NCBI RefSeq assembly: GCF_030531065.1
Contig: NZ_JAUNOQ010000008.1
Coordinates: 62,001 to 126,000, forward strand
DNA: 64,000 nucleotides
Direction of reading: 5' to 3'
Source: Phascolarctobacterium sp.
Lineage (GTDB): Bacteria > Bacillota > Negativicutes > Acidaminococcales > Acidaminococcaceae
The position numbers and the translations under genes are program-made. Position 1 is the first letter of the stretch. Every line of letters starts with the position of its first letter. The notes under the pieces were generated by a model. The model saw only the letters and a program-made list of their open reading frames with translations. It was not told the DNA's origin and did no database searches. Below, one piece after another: positions 24,284 through 35,577 of the stretch.

Positions 24284-27200
24284 TCAATCCTCCCAGCTTA
24301 AGCTTAAATCCTGCAAAGCGACAACGCTGACTACGCGGCGGCGGCGCATAGCGCTCATAACGCGCTGCAATTCACGCGCCGTATCCATGGAGGTCAGGCA
24401 GGGAATTGCGTGTTCTACCGTCGAACGGCGAATCTTGAAGCCGTCGCGCTCGGCGTCGCGGCCATGGTTCGTCGTATTGATAACCATGCTGATGCGTCCC
24501 GCTTTGATGTCGTCCAAAATATTGGGATGACCTTCGCTGACCTTTGTAGCTACGTTAACATTGACGCCCTGCTCCTGCAGGTATTGGGCGGTACCGCCGG
24601 TAGCGGTGACAATATAGCCCAAATCTTCAAAGCCCTTGGCGATTTCTATCGCTTCCGGCTTATCCATATCGGCCACGGTAATAAGAATGGAGCCTTCGTG
24701 CGGCACGTTGATGCCGGACGCCAGGCAGGCCTTGTACAGCGCGCGGCTGAACTGATAATCGCAGGCCATAACCTCGCCGGTGGATTTCATCTCCGGCCCC
24801 AAGGTAATATCGACGTTGGACATTTTATTGAAGGAGAACACGGGAGCCTTAACGGCATAATAGTCTGGGAAGAGGCGCAGGCCCGGCTTAAAGCCCTGCT
24901 CGCGGATGCTCTTGCCCATAGCGCATTTCGTAGCCACATTGACCATGGGAACGCTCGTTACCTTGCTCAGGAAAGGCACGGTTCTGGAGGAACGCGGGTT
25001 AACCTCGATAACGTAAACATGCTCGTCGCGCACGATGTATTGAATGTTAATCATGCCCTTGACTTCCAGACCCAAAGCCATTTTATTGGTATAGTTGATA
25101 ATCGTTTTGATTACGGCTTCGGAAAGGGTGCGCGGCGGATATACGGCAATGGAGTCGCCGGAATGCACGCCCGCGCGTTCTACGTGCTGCATAATGCCGG
25201 GGATAAGCACTTCCTTGCCGTCGCAGATAGCGTCGACCTCCACCTCGGTACCCTGCAGATAATGGTCGACCAGCACAGGATGCTCGTGGGAAGCCTTTAC
25301 CGCGCTGGACATATAGTGCTTTAATTCCTCGTCGTTATAAACGATTTCCATAGCGCGGCCGCCCAATACGTAAGAAGGACGCACCATGGTAGGATAGCCT
25401 ACGTCGTGAGCCGCAGCCAAAGCGCCTTCGGTGTCGAATACGGTATGACCCTGCGGACGGGGAATATTGCAGCTGGTCAGCAGCTCGTCAAAGCGCTCGC
25501 GGTCCTCGGCGCGGTCGATGCTGTCGACGCTGCTGCCCAAAACCTGCACGCCAGCCTTGGACAAGGGGCCTGCCAGATTGATGGCCGTCTGGCCGCCGAA
25601 CTGCACGATAACGCCCTCCGGCTTTTCCTTATCGATAACATTGAGCACATCCTCCACCGTCAACGGCTCAAAATACAGCTTATCGGAAATATCGAAGTCG
25701 GTGGAAACGGTTTCCGGGTTATTATTGATGATGATGGTTTCGTAGCCCAGCTCTTTCAACGCCCAAACGCAATGCACGGAGCAGTAGTCGAATTCCACGC
25801 CCTGCCCGATGCGGATAGGACCGGAGCCCAGTACGACTACCTTCTTCTTATCCGTTACCTCTACCTCGTCCTCCGTTTCATAGCAGGAATAGTAGTACGG
25901 CGTAGCGGCTTCAAATTCTGCGGCGCAGGTATCAACCATTTTATAGGTGGGGATAATGCCCCAGCTCTTGCGCAGGTCGCGGATGGCAAATTCGCTCTTG
26001 CCTACGCGCGCGCCGATAACGCTGTCGGCAAAGCCCATTTTCTTGGCTTTACGCAGCAGGCTGGCGGTCAGCTCGTGCGTTTCCAAAGCACGCTCCATCT
26101 TGACGATGTTTTGAATTTTGGACAGGAACCATTTATCTATCTTGGTAATGCTGTGAATCTCGTCGATGGTAATACCGCGGCGCATAGCCTCGGCGATAAC
26201 GAAGCAGCGCTCGTCGTCGATCAGCTTAATGCGGTCGTGGATTTCCTCGTCGCTCAAGGCTTTGAGTTCGGGCATCTCCAGATGGGTCAAACCGATTTCC
26301 AAAGAACGCACGGCCTTCAACATGGACGCTTCCATGGAGCGCTCGATCGCCATAACTTCGCCGGTAGCCTTCATCTGCGTACCCAGCGTGCGGTCGGCGG
26401 TCACGAATTTATCGAAGGGCCAACGCGGGAATTTAAGTACGATGTAGTCCAGCGTGGGCTCGAAGCAAGCCTTGGTCTTTTTGGTAACGGCGTTTTCAAT
26501 CTCGTCCAGATTATAGCCCACGGCGATTTTACTGGTTACTTTAGCGATGGGATAGCCCGTCGCCTTGGAGGCCAGCGCGGAGCTGCGGCTTACGCGGGGA
26601 TTTACCTCGATAACGTAATAGTTTTCCGAATAGGGGTCCAAGGCCAGTTGCACGTTGCAGCCGCCTACTACGCCCAGCTCGCGCACGATGTCGATGGAAG
26701 CCTGACGCAGCAGCTGTACCTCGCGGTCGCTCAAGGTCTGCGCCGGAGCCACAACGATGGAGTCGCCGGTGTGTACGCCCACGGGGTCCAGGTTTTCCAT
26801 GGAGCACACGGTAATGCAGTTATCGGCGGCGTCGCGGATAACCTCGTACTCGATTTCCTTCCAGCCGGCAATGCTGCGCTCGATGAGGCACTGGCCGATG
26901 GGGCTGTAGCCCAGGCCCTTTTGCACAATGTCTACCAACTCGTCCTCGTTGTCGGCAATGCCGCCGCCGGTACCGCCCAAGGTATAGGCCGGACGTACAA
27001 TCAAAGGATACCCGATCTGGCGGCCAAAGGCACAGGCTGCCATAACGGTTTCTACGATGGTGGATTCGGGAATGGGCTGATGTATTTTTTCCATCGTTTC
27101 CTTAAACAGCTCGCGGTCCTCGCCGCGTTTAATAGCGGAAATCTGCGTACCCAAAAGACGCACCTTGTATTCGTTCAGGATGCCCTTTTCTTCGAGCGCC

Positions 27201-27499
27201 ATAGCCATATTCAAGCCCACCTGGCCGCCCAGGGTTGCCAACAGGGAATCGGGACGCTCGCGTTTAATAATATTTTCCAAAAATTCAATGCTGATAGGCT
27301 CTACATAGACGCGGTCGGCGATATGCACATCGGTCATAATCGTCGCCGGGTTGCTGTTGACCAGCACAACCTCCAGCCCTTCTTCCTTCAAAGCGCGGCA
27401 GGCCTGCGTACCGGCGTAGTCAAATTCCGCAGCCTGACCGATGATGATGGGGCCGGAACCGATCACGAGAACCTTTTTAATATTGCTGAGCTTCGGCAT
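24284..27499 (-). CDS. carB: Carbamoyl-phosphate synthase large subunit
   Basis: 1071-aa enzyme that makes carbamoyl phosphate from bicarbonate, ammonia and ATP. Both ATP-grasp halves are complete: the first starts [21 protein letters not shown] with [14 protein letters not shown], and the second [20 protein letters not shown] with [15 protein letters not shown]. The C-terminal MGS-like allosteric domain (about 940-1071) is present, with [12 protein letters not shown], consistent with UMP control. Located between carA and pyrK. Confidence 0.98.
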   Translation of the reverse strand: MPKLSNIKKVLVIGSGPIIIGQAAEFDYAGTQACRALKEEGLEVVLVNSNPATIMTDVHIADRVYVEPISIEFLENIIKRERPDSLLATLGGQVGLNMAMALEEKGILNEYKVRLLGTQISAIKRGEDRELFKETMEKIHQPIPESTIVETVMAACAFGRQIGYPLIVRPAYTLGGTGGGIADNEDELVDIVQKGLGYSPIGQCLIERSIAGWKEIEYEVIRDAADNCITVCSMENLDPVGVHTGDSIVVAPAQTLSDREVQLLRQASIDIVRELGVVGGCNVQLALDPYSENYYVIEVNPRVSRSSALASKATGYPIAKVTSKIAVGYNLDEIENAVTKKTKACFEPTLDYIVLKFPRWPFDKFVTADRTLGTQMKATGEVMAIERSMEASMLKAVRSLEIGLTHLEMPELKALSDEEIHDRIKLIDDERCFVIAEAMRRGITIDEIHSITKIDKWFLSKIQNIVKMERALETHELTASLLRKAKKMGFADSVIGARVGKSEFAIRDLRKSWGIIPTYKMVDTCAAEFEAATPYYYSCYETEDEVEVTDKKKVVVLGSGPIRIGQGVEFDYCSVHCVWALKELGYETIIINNNPETVSTDFDISDKLYFEPLTVEDVLNVIDKEKPEGVIVQFGGQTAINLAGPLSKAGVQVLGSSVDSIDRAEDRERFDELLTSCNIPRPQGHTVFDTEGALAAAHDVGYPTMVRPSYVLGGRAMEIVYNDEELKHYMSSAVKASHEHPVLVDHYLQGTEVEVDAICDGKEVLIPGIMQHVERAGVHSGDSIAVYPPRTLSEAVIKTIINYTNKMALGLEVKGMINIQYIVRDEHVYVIEVNPRSSRTVPFLSKVTSVPMVNVATKCAMGKSIREQGFKPGLRLFPDYYAVKAPVFSFNKMSNVDITLGPEMKSTGEVMACDYQFSRALYKACLASGINVPHEGSILITVADMDKPEAIEIAKGFEDLGYIVTATGGTAQYLQEQGVNVNVATKVSEGHPNILDDIKAGRISMVINTTNHGRDAERDGFKIRRSTVEHAIPCLTSMDTARELQRVMSAMRRRRVVSVVALQDLSLSWED

Positions 27500-27501
27500 G
27501 A

Positions 27502-28566
27502 TTAACGACCCTCCATCATATCAATAAAATGCTTAAACAAATATTCATGACCGCCGGGGCCGGGGCAGGCTTCCGGATGGTACTGCACGGTAAACGTCGG
27601 GTGGTTAGCGTATTCTACGCCCTCGATAGTACCGTCGTTCATGGAAATATGCGTTACGGTAATGCCCTTGCCTTCCAGCGATTTTTCGTCCACCGCGTAG
27701 CCGTGATTCTGCGAGCTGATATAAATGCGTCCGCTGCGCAGATCCTTAACCGGCTGATTGATGCCGCGATGGCCGAATTTCATTTTATAGGTATCGGCGC
27801 CGTTGGCCAAAGCCATCAGCTGATGCCCTAGGCAGATGCCAAAAATAGGACGGCGGCCAATCATTTTCTTAACATTTTCGATGACCTCCGGCAAATCCTT
27901 GGGGTCGCCGGGACCGTTGGACAGGAAAATGCCGTCCGGATTATAGCGCAGCACCTCTTCGGCGCTGGTATCGGCGGGGAAAACGGTCAAATGGCAGCCG
28001 AAGCTTACGAGGTAATTAAGAATATTTTGCTTAATACCGTAATCCATAACGGCGACGTTCAGCTTGCCCTCGCCCATGGAATATACTTCCTTGGTCGTGA
28101 CCTGCTGCACCTGGTCGTGAACGTCGGGAGTAGCCAGCAGCGCCTCCACCTCGTCCTGAGGCATTTCCGCCGGAACGATAACGCCCTGCAGAACGCCGTA
28201 ATTACGCAGCTTGCGCGTAATAGCGCGGGTATCCACGCCTACCAGCGTAGGAATATCCTGCTGCTCCAAAAACGCCTCCAGGCTTTGCTCGTTGCGCCAG
28301 TTGCTGGGACAATCGCACAGGTCGCCGATAACATAGCCCTGGAAGAAGCATTTACGCCCTTGGTTGAACAACGGGCTGCAGCCGTAGTTGCCTACCAGCG
28401 GATAGGTCATAACTACTATCTGCCCGCAAAAAGACGGATCCGTCAGCGTTTCCTGGTAGCCGCTCATACCGGTGGTAAAAACGACCTCGCCCACGGCGTT
28501 GCGCTTGCCGTAAAGCGTTCCCTCGTACACGCTGCCGTCCTTGAGCACTAATTTGCCTTTTCTCAT
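27502..28566 (-). CDS. carA: Carbamoyl-phosphate synthase small subunit
   Basis: 354-aa glutamine amidotransferase subunit that feeds ammonia to CarB. The nucleophile Cys is in [12 protein letters not shown], and the His-Glu pair in [11 protein letters not shown]. The N-terminus [16 protein letters not shown] aligns with the family, which is why ATG 28566 is preferred; it overlaps the pyrC stop as ATGA. An alternative ATG at 28578 would add four residues. Confidence 0.95.
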   Translation of the reverse strand: MRKGKLVLKDGSVYEGTLYGKRNAVGEVVFTTGMSGYQETLTDPSFCGQIVVMTYPLVGNYGCSPLFNQGRKCFFQGYVIGDLCDCPSNWRNEQSLEAFLEQQDIPTLVGVDTRAITRKLRNYGVLQGVIVPAEMPQDEVEALLATPDVHDQVQQVTTKEVYSMGEGKLNVAVMDYGIKQNILNYLVSFGCHLTVFPADTSAEEVLRYNPDGIFLSNGPGDPKDLPEVIENVKKMIGRRPIFGICLGHQLMALANGADTYKMKFGHRGINQPVKDLRSGRIYISSQNHGYAVDEKSLEGKGITVTHISMNDGTIEGVEYANHPTFTVQYHPEACPGPGGHEYLFKHFIDMMEGR

Positions 28567-29858
28567 TGTTTTGTGCATACTACACCATCTCTCATCACAA
28601 ATTTACCATGCAGCATAGTTGCGACGGCTTTGCCCTTGCAGGCCTTGCCCTCGTAGGGGGTGAACTTGCCGCGGGTATAGAATTTGGAGCTGTCAACAGT
28701 CCATTCTTTATTTAAATCCATAATCGTAATATCGGCTACGCCGCCCTCTTTCAAGGTGCCGCCTTGCAGCTTGAACAGCTTGGCAGGCTCGCAGCTCATC
28801 TTACTGATGATGATATTCAGGTCGAAAATATTCTTATGATACAGGTCGGTCAACATCACGCCCAGAGATGTTTCCAAACCGCAGAAGCCGCAGGGAGCAT
28901 AGCGGAACTCCACATCCTTTTCCTCCGGCGCGTGGGGAGAATGGTCGGTAACGATGCAGTCTACCGTGCCGTCCAGCACAGCTTCGCGCATAGCCTGTAC
29001 ATGGTCCCAGCTCCGCAGCGGCGGGCTGACGCGGGTAGCGGAATTATAACCGGCGCAGGCTTCGTCAGTCAGCGTCAGATGATGCACCGTTACCTCGCTG
29101 GTAACGTTAACTCCCTTCTTCTTGGCCTGACGGATAATATCGATGGCGCCCTTGGAGGCTACATGGCAGATATGCACATGCGCGCCGGTGTATTCGGCAA
29201 TAATGCAGTCGCGGGCCACGGCGATATCCTCGGAAATAGCCGGAATGCCCGGCACGCCGATACGCGCGGAAACAGCGCCCTCATGCATATAGCCTTCGGC
29301 GTTCAGCTCCGGGTCGATGGCATGGCACAGCAGCGGCTTGTCGAAAGCCGTAATATATTTAGCCGCCAGCGTAAACAAGCGGGAACTCTTTACATAATGG
29401 CCGTCGTCAGAAAAGCCCATAGCGCCTTTTTCCGCCATATCGCCCATCTCGGCCAGCTCCTCGCCCTTTTCGCCCTTGCTGATAGCGCCGATAACCTCTA
29501 CGTTAGCGTAACTTTCCTCCGCAGCGCGCTGCTTAATGCCGCTTACTACGATGGAGGTATCGATAACGGGCTTGGTATTAGGCATGCAGGCCACGGTGGT
29601 CACGCCGCCGGCAGCGGCAGCCATCGTACCGGAAATAATATCTTCCTTCGCTTCCAGGCCGGGCTCGCGCATATGGGTATGTACGTCGATCAAACCAGGC
29701 GTTACCACAAGACCGGTAGCGTCGTATACTTCGTCGGCAGCTTCGGCGATATTTGCGCTCAAAGCCTTAATCTTACCATCCTCTACCAGGATGTCCATTA
29801 CAGCGTCCAGCTTTTGGCTGGGGTCAACGACCCTGCCGTTTTTAATCAACGTTTTCAA
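28563..29858 (-). CDS. pyrC: Dihydroorotase
   Basis: 431-aa class I dihydroorotase, which closes the ring of carbamoyl aspartate. Metal-binding motifs: DVHTHMREPG (two His), ICHVASK, and DHSPHAPEEK. The start is TTG at 29858, with AGGAGG 8 nt upstream, and it overlaps pyrB by 17 bp. The lack of any ATG near this site supports the TTG start. Confidence 0.96.
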   Translation of the reverse strand: MKTLIKNGRVVDPSQKLDAVMDILVEDGKIKALSANIAEAADEVYDATGLVVTPGLIDVHTHMREPGLEAKEDIISGTMAAAAGGVTTVACMPNTKPVIDTSIVVSGIKQRAAEESYANVEVIGAISKGEKGEELAEMGDMAEKGAMGFSDDGHYVKSSRLFTLAAKYITAFDKPLLCHAIDPELNAEGYMHEGAVSARIGVPGIPAISEDIAVARDCIIAEYTGAHVHICHVASKGAIDIIRQAKKKGVNVTSEVTVHHLTLTDEACAGYNSATRVSPPLRSWDHVQAMREAVLDGTVDCIVTDHSPHAPEEKDVEFRYAPCGFCGLETSLGVMLTDLYHKNIFDLNIIISKMSCEPAKLFKLQGGTLKEGGVADITIMDLNKEWTVDSSKFYTRGKFTPYEGKACKGKAVATMLHGKFVMRDGVVCTKQ

Positions 29859-30798
29859 TGTGTTTACCTCCTGTCAAAGTCAAGAATAAGAGCGCCATAC
29901 GTACTGCCACGCCGTTTTGTACCTCGGTACGAATTGCGGCATTATCACAGTAGCCAACCTCCCAGGAGATTTCCAGGCCGCGGTTCATGGGGCCCGGATG
30001 CAGTACGGTTACATCGGGCTTAGCCAGCTTCAAGCGGCTCTCGTTGATGCCGAAAATACGGGCATACTCGCGGGGAGACGGGAACAAGCCCTTTTTCTGG
30101 CGTTCCAGCTGAATACGCAGAATATCGACAACGTCAGCGTCCGCAATAGCGTCCTCTACACGTTTATGTACGGTTACGCCAAGAGATTCCACATCATGGG
30201 GCAGCAAGGTCATGGGGCCGGCCACATGCACCTCGGCGCCCATTTTAGTCCAGGCGGCAATATTGGTGCGCGCCACGCGGCTGTACAGAATATCGCCGAT
30301 AATAGCCATTTTCAAGCCCTTCAGGGTTTTGCCCTGCTCGCGGATGGTGAACATATCCAGCAGGCCCTGGGACGGATGCGCGTGAGCGCCGTCGCCGGCG
30401 TTAATGATTACCGGGTCGGCAACCTGCGCAGCGTAAGCGGCAGCGCCTTCGATGGGATGACGCATAACGATAGCGTCGCAAGCCATGGACTGCAATGTCA
30501 GAATAGTATCGCGCAGGCATTCGCCTTTAACCACGCTGGAGCTGCTGGTGGTAACGTTAACCACGTCGGCTCCCAGGTACTTGCCTGCCAGCTCAAAGGA
30601 AGTGCGGGTACGGGTACTGGGCTCATAGAACAAATTGATGATGGATTTGCCGCGCAGAGAAGGAAGCTTCTTAATATCCCTCTTCATAACCTTCTTCATT
30701 TCCTCAGCTGTCTTTAAAATCAATTCGATTTCTTCCACGCTGAGGCTTTCCAGATCCAGTATATCTCTGCCTCCCAGAGATACATTTGATTTAGCCAT
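29842..30798 (-). CDS. pyrB: Aspartate carbamoyltransferase catalytic subunit
   Basis: 318-aa enzyme combining carbamoyl phosphate and aspartate. Motifs: FYEPSTRTRTSFE (carbamoyl phosphate binding), RHPIEGAA, and the aspartate-binding LHPGPMNRGLE. ATG 30798 follows AGGAGG. It is the first gene after the PyrR-type leader. No pyrI regulatory chain gene is present in the operon. Confidence 0.97.
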   Translation of the reverse strand: MAKSNVSLGGRDILDLESLSVEEIELILKTAEEMKKVMKRDIKKLPSLRGKSIINLFYEPSTRTRTSFELAGKYLGADVVNVTTSSSSVVKGECLRDTILTLQSMACDAIVMRHPIEGAAAYAAQVADPVIINAGDGAHAHPSQGLLDMFTIREQGKTLKGLKMAIIGDILYSRVARTNIAAWTKMGAEVHVAGPMTLLPHDVESLGVTVHKRVEDAIADADVVDILRIQLERQKKGLFPSPREYARIFGINESRLKLAKPDVTVLHPGPMNRGLEISWEVGYCDNAAIRTEVQNGVAVRMALLFLTLTGGKHIENVD

Positions 30799-30848
30799 TA
30801 GCTTTACCTCCTGTATAATATATGCTCTTGAATGAATAAAAAATAAAA

Positions 30849-30933
30849 GCCTTCTCGTCCCATGTAGGTACAAGAAGGCCCTTGCTTGTCAACAGTAGCT
30901 TAACCTTGCAGTCTCACGGGACCAATTTAAAGG
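30849..30933 (-). promoter_or_regulatory. PyrR-type attenuator leader of the pyr operon
   Basis: Minus-strand leader. First comes a PyrR-binding anti-antiterminator (30904-30933) with the signature ATTGGTCCCGTGAGACTG closed by CCTT...AAGG. Then a terminator hairpin (30849-30879) of 10 bp, GCCTTCTTGT with ACGAGAAGGC, followed by TTTTATTTTTT. With UMP-bound PyrR, transcription should stop before pyrB. pyrR is not in this window. Confidence 0.85.
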
Positions 30934-30950
30934 TGCATTTGATTGTATAT

Positions 30951-30979
30951 ATTTTACACCCACGCGCACTATCCGTCAA
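30951..30979 (-). promoter_or_regulatory. Promoter of the pyr operon
   Basis: TTGACG (30974-30979), 17-bp spacer, TAAAAT (30951-30956), placed just upstream of the PyrR-binding leader. Confidence 0.8.
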
Positions 30980-31101
30980 ATATTTCGCGCAAAATTTTAC
31001 GCCTTTTTAATCATAAAGACGGACTGGCCTTAACGCAGCCTTTAGGTGTATAATAAACATTATCTTCCCTTATTAACGCAAGCTTCCGAAAGGATAATAA
31101 T

Positions 31102-32247
31102 ATGAGAAATACGATAATAGATAATATCAGGGCGCTTTGTATGCTGGGCGTTATCGGCATCCACACCGGCAGCCTGGCGCTGACCCCCAACGATTTCACC
31201 CTCTACTGCCTGCTGGAAATTTTAAGCCGCTACAGCGTCCCCGCCTTCTTTTTTATTTCCGGCTACGGGTTGTGCTATACGGATAAAACTTTACTCAGCG
31301 GCGGCGCTCTGCCCTATGCGAACTTTATGCAGAAACGGCTGCGCGGCGCAGGGCTGCCCTATTTGAGCTGGTCGCTATTCTATATGCTGTACTTCTGGCT
31401 TATTCTGCCGCCGGGCTTCGTCAGCTGGCAGCCGCTGCATGTGGCCTTCGTGCTTTTCTTCGGCCTGGGCTGCTACCATTTGTACTTTATGGTTATCCTG
31501 CTGTGGTTCTACGCTTCCTATCCCTTATGGCGCTCCCTGCTGCGCGTCATCATCAAGCACGGCGCGACTGCGGGACTGGCGCTGCTCCTGCTTTTCCAGC
31601 TGGCCTTCAACTGGTGGACCACCCATCCCGGCGTCGACCCCAGCCAATGGAGCCCGCTGGCGAAGAACTTTTTCGTTTACCGCTTAAACTACCTGCCCCT
31701 GCATTACCTGCTGATTTTTATGGGCGGCGCTCTAGCTGCCGTCTATTGGGATAAATTCATAGTCTGGCTGCGCGCTTATCCTCTGCCGGTGTTCGCTCTT
31801 TACCTGGCGAGCGTCGTTTACGACGCGGGCAGCGCCTACTACGCCTTTCACTATCAGGGCTATACCCTCATCGATTTGGCTAACACCTATCATCAGCTCA
31901 GCCCCCAAGGATTATTGTACACCATAGCCTCCCTGCTGTGCTTCTGCCTGCTGCTGGATTGGCTGGAGCGCCGTGTGCAAAGCGGCGGCGCCCCTAAAGC
32001 TGCCGTTTATTTACAGCGCGGCGTCGAGCTTTTAGCCGCCAATTCCATGCTCATTTATTTTATCCATCCCCTGCTGCTGGACTGGCTGACAAGCTTTTAT
32101 AATAAATTCGGCATCGTGATGACCGTGAAAAAAGTCTGCCTGTCCTATGTGCTGCTGCTGGCCGCTTCGCTGCTGGCAAGCCTGCTGCTGCAAAAAATGT
32201 TCCGGCGCAGCCATACATTAAGCCTGCTTTTTACCGGCAAGCGCTAA
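31102..32247 (+). CDS. Membrane acyltransferase (acyltransferase family 3)
   Basis: 381-aa integral membrane protein with about ten hydrophobic segments. The N-terminus (NIRALCMLGVIGIHTG) with a His at the end of the first membrane segment, and FFFISGYGL in the second, are typical of acyltransferase-3 proteins that O-acylate surface sugars or lipids. AAAGGA lies before ATG. It is alone on the plus strand between the pyr operon and autotransporter 2. The acceptor is unknown; modification of envelope glycans is a reasonable inference. Confidence 0.85.
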   Translation: MRNTIIDNIRALCMLGVIGIHTGSLALTPNDFTLYCLLEILSRYSVPAFFFISGYGLCYTDKTLLSGGALPYANFMQKRLRGAGLPYLSWSLFYMLYFWLILPPGFVSWQPLHVAFVLFFGLGCYHLYFMVILLWFYASYPLWRSLLRVIIKHGATAGLALLLLFQLAFNWWTTHPGVDPSQWSPLAKNFFVYRLNYLPLHYLLIFMGGALAAVYWDKFIVWLRAYPLPVFALYLASVVYDAGSAYYAFHYQGYTLIDLANTYHQLSPQGLLYTIASLLCFCLLLDWLERRVQSGGAPKAAVYLQRGVELLAANSMLIYFIHPLLLDWLTSFYNKFGIVMTVKKVCLSYVLLLAASLLASLLLQKMFRRSHTLSLLFTGKR

Positions 32248-32297
32248 TGCTCTTACCGCTCTTATGGTCAGCTTGACGCTGGCCATTTTTATTGGGC

Positions 32298-32336
32298 AAA
32301 ACAAAAGCGGCGCCCCTCCAAAGAAAGACGCCGCCC
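32298..32336 (-). terminator. Terminator of autotransporter 2
   Basis: GCGGCG/CGCCGC stem followed by TTTTGTTTT on the minus strand, about 15 bp after the stop. Confidence 0.7.
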
Positions 32337-32349
32337 TGCAAATATTAAA

Positions 32350-35300
32350 TTAGAAGCTCCAACGCATGCCCACGTTCCACTGCCACGGCGTAGCCACGTC
32401 GCCGCCATAGGTCTTTTCTACGTCAAAGTACAAATGCGCCGCGTCGCTGAAGTTGATGTTGGTGCCTAAGCCAACCTCCCACCAGCCGCCGCCGAGGTCT
32501 TGCTCGATGGTTCTGCTTACTCTGCCCTTAGCGAAGCTCATGCTGGTATCGCCGTCAAAGTCGTACAAATAGGATGCGCGCAGATATACATTGCCCTTAT
32601 CCTTTGCCAAATCCTTGCCCAGCGCAAAGCCCAAACGACCTACGAAGCTGTCCATACCGTCCTGGCGCACTCTGACGCCGTTCGAGGTCAGATAATCGGC
32701 GCTACCTACTTTGCCGTAGGTCAGTTCTACCTGTGGCTCAATCCACAGCCCGTTGTCCTTCGTAAAGCGTTTGCCATATTCCGCGCTCAAGCTGTAGCCG
32801 TTGGTATCATAATCGCCCTTGCCTGCGCCGCCGGTTACGTCAAATTCATGGTCCAAACGCGCATATTTAGCGATTAAATCGATAAAGCTGCCGTCGTCGC
32901 CCAAGTAGCTGCCGTACAGAGCCAGGCCCTTATGAGTGTTTTCGCCAGTGCCCTTATTAAAGCTGCTTTCGCCGTCAGTATAGGTGAAGGCCGCGCCCAC
33001 CGTCCAGTTCTTATTCACGCTCAACTTTTCGTCGTAACCGATTTGGTAGCTGTTGTACTGGTTCTTAATGCTCTTGTACTTGCCTTCGCCGCGGGTCATG
33101 CGCACCCACACGCCGTGCTCGCCGCTGCTGTCGCGCAGCTCGCCTAAGCGCTTGTTCATATCGTTATTTTCCTGACGCCAAGTCATCAGCGCAATAGCGC
33201 CCATGTTGCTGATACCTGCGTTGGAGGTGTTGACGGCTTCTTTAATTGTGTTCAGTACAACTAAACCATCTTTTACACTCGCTGTAGCTAAACCGGTAAC
33301 AGCAGTTTCTGCCATCTCAACATCAGTTGCAGCAGAATCTTTTGCTCTATCAACAGTTTCATCACTTACCTGGTCTGCTATCAATTGCAAGGCGTCATTC
33401 ATATCGTACTGTTGTACCAACCGTTCAGCATAAGCTCTTGTTGTAGCAACATTCAATTTTTGCAAATCGTTCTTTTCGATAATTTGCATTTTATTCTCGG
33501 TATCGTTAACAATAACAGTGCCTTCACCAGAAATATTTTCTACTTGTACAGCTTGTTCTTCTGCATCGGTTAAATTTACTATACCTTTGTCCAAAGTCAA
33601 ATTGTTTAGAGCAGTAGATTGAACGCCAGAATCGCTCTTAGAACTGCCATCTTCATTATATTCGCCTTCTATTGAAACTTTTTGAGCATTCCATTGAGCG
33701 TTATCGGCAAGTGTTAAACTAAAGTTTTCAATTTTTAGTTCTTCAGCGTCAGGGCGATGAGTTACATTTCCGTTTTTATCAGTTTTAGCATCCCATGTAA
33801 CCTTAGTATTGCCATTCCATACAGATTCAGCACCAGTTAATTTAACTTCTACGGTCGTATCAATACGTGTCCCAGAAGTATTGCCATCATAAGAGAAATT
33901 AATATCGCCATTCAATTTAGTAACATTAGTATTGTCTGCACCAGTATTAACTTTTAATACAGAATCACCGCGAGCAGAAATAGCGTCATCAGCGTTAACT
34001 TCAATATTACCGTCGACATTCATTCGCCCTTGGCTCATAGTCACTAAGCCAGTCGAATGCCCTTCTTGTTCTGCTGTGCTATTGACCAAAATATTATCTG
34101 CCTTAATATTTATTGTTGCAAATTTTTCAGCATTATCAGCAGGAACGCTATTGTTCTGAGCAGAAATACCATAAGCCCATCCTGCGCCAGTAGCACTCGT
34201 ATTAACTGTTAAATTTTTGGTATTGATATCAACAGTAGAACCTTTTACAGCACAAATACCTACATTTATTGTTTCTTTATTATCAGGATTATTAGAAGCA
34301 GTATTAATGATAATATTTTCCGTTTTATCACTACCAAGTTTTACTGACGTACCATTTTTTACTTCTACACCTCTAGCAATATCTGCAATAACGTCAATAG
34401 ATAAATCTCCTTCTGTGTTTACAAGTGTTGTATTAGCTGTCGTACCATCAAAATCATTAGTCATAATGCCTACAGCTTTACCACCAATAGCATTATTTTT
34501 TACTACAATATTGCTATTATTTATTTTAATATTAGCTATACCTTCATCAGTCACAGAAGAATTAGAGTAACCATCAATAGCTTTTATACCCACAGCAAGG
34601 CCGAATTGATCACCATTAAGATTATCTTTATTATCTTTCAATAAAGGTTTACTAATATTACCGTTAGATTCTACATATATATCAGCAGTACCTTTAATAT
34701 CAATATTACCCATCTCCGCTACTATACCATAAACAGGCGAAGCATAATCCCCAGTAGCGCTACCAATTACGTCAATATCAACCACGGTATTTGCAGAAGC
34801 AACAATTTTAGCATTCTCAGTATAAGTAGTTAAACCCATAGTCTCAGTACGAAGTTTTTGTTCATTTCTTGTCGTAGCAGTATTGACATTAATATCAACA
34901 AAAGAACCATTAAAACTTGTTAAAGTATTTCCGCCAGCAGATATGCCGTATGCGGCTTTACCATTTTCATTAGTCGTAGTAACATCCACCAAAAGATTAT
35001 CGTTAAAAGTAATTTTACCATTATCCATGGCTAAGCCATTAATAGCGTTATTACCTGTACCAGTCAAATCTGTAGATACGCTAATTCCTACACTTTTGTT
35101 GAAAGTTAAGTCAGCAGTATTACTATTAATCATTAATCCACTAATGCCTGAATTAGTAGTATATGTACCACTATTAATAGTAAATTTGTAATTTACATCA
35201 TTATCAATAACTTTCTCCCCATTATAATAATATCCACCAACGCTATAGCAACTATAATTTTGCCCGTTAATTAAATGATTAGAATGATCCATCGTTGTAA

Positions 35301-35433
35301 TTATTTCAAAACCATTCGCAAGATCTCCTTGAAAATAATAATGAGTTGCTGTTGCCGCCAACGCATTGCCCGTAATCACAAACGCCATGAGCGCGCCTAA
35401 AGCTAAACTTCTTTTCAACACCGTCTTTTTCAT
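32350..35433 (-). CDS. Autotransporter 2 (long passenger plus outer-membrane barrel)
   Basis: 1027-aa type V secreted surface protein. Signal peptide MKKTVLKRSLALGALMAFV with cleavage likely after GNALA, nearly the same as autotransporter 1. The passenger (about 30-750) is AT-rich in DNA and full of Asn/Thr/Ile beta-strand repeats (for example INVNTATTRNEQK, IKINNSNIVVKNN). The barrel domain (about 765-1027) starts near GEHGVWVRMTRGEG and ends MRWSF. ATG 35433 is chosen for the signal peptide and upstream GGCGGAGG. The barrel DNA is GC-rich while the passenger is AT-rich, which suggests passenger exchange or relaxed evolution. Confidence 0.9.
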   Translation of the reverse strand: MKKTVLKRSLALGALMAFVITGNALAATATHYYFQGDLANGFEIITTMDHSNHLINGQNYSCYSVGGYYYNGEKVIDNDVNYKFTINSGTYTTNSGISGLMINSNTADLTFNKSVGISVSTDLTGTGNNAINGLAMDNGKITFNDNLLVDVTTTNENGKAAYGISAGGNTLTSFNGSFVDINVNTATTRNEQKLRTETMGLTTYTENAKIVASANTVVDIDVIGSATGDYASPVYGIVAEMGNIDIKGTADIYVESNGNISKPLLKDNKDNLNGDQFGLAVGIKAIDGYSNSSVTDEGIANIKINNSNIVVKNNAIGGKAVGIMTNDFDGTTANTTLVNTEGDLSIDVIADIARGVEVKNGTSVKLGSDKTENIIINTASNNPDNKETINVGICAVKGSTVDINTKNLTVNTSATGAGWAYGISAQNNSVPADNAEKFATINIKADNILVNSTAEQEGHSTGLVTMSQGRMNVDGNIEVNADDAISARGDSVLKVNTGADNTNVTKLNGDINFSYDGNTSGTRIDTTVEVKLTGAESVWNGNTKVTWDAKTDKNGNVTHRPDAEELKIENFSLTLADNAQWNAQKVSIEGEYNEDGSSKSDSGVQSTALNNLTLDKGIVNLTDAEEQAVQVENISGEGTVIVNDTENKMQIIEKNDLQKLNVATTRAYAERLVQQYDMNDALQLIADQVSDETVDRAKDSAATDVEMAETAVTGLATASVKDGLVVLNTIKEAVNTSNAGISNMGAIALMTWRQENNDMNKRLGELRDSSGEHGVWVRMTRGEGKYKSIKNQYNSYQIGYDEKLSVNKNWTVGAAFTYTDGESSFNKGTGENTHKGLALYGSYLGDDGSFIDLIAKYARLDHEFDVTGGAGKGDYDTNGYSLSAEYGKRFTKDNGLWIEPQVELTYGKVGSADYLTSNGVRVRQDGMDSFVGRLGFALGKDLAKDKGNVYLRASYLYDFDGDTSMSFAKGRVSRTIEQDLGGGWWEVGLGTNINFSDAAHLYFDVEKTYGGDVATPWQWNVGMRWSF

Positions 35434-35577
35434 AAGCCTCCGCCTTTCTTTTTTGCTGCCGCTGTACTTACCGCCAGCCGCCGCTTTGCCAAGCATCGGT
35501 AATTTTTAAAACACCTGCTTTCTGACAAATGTTTAACGCCTAAGCGATACTTATAACAACAGCTTAATATCAATTCC

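Noticed and set aside
25406-27505. 699-codon plus-strand frame opposite carB
   Set aside because: Antisense shadow of a conserved GC-rich gene; no family resemblance.
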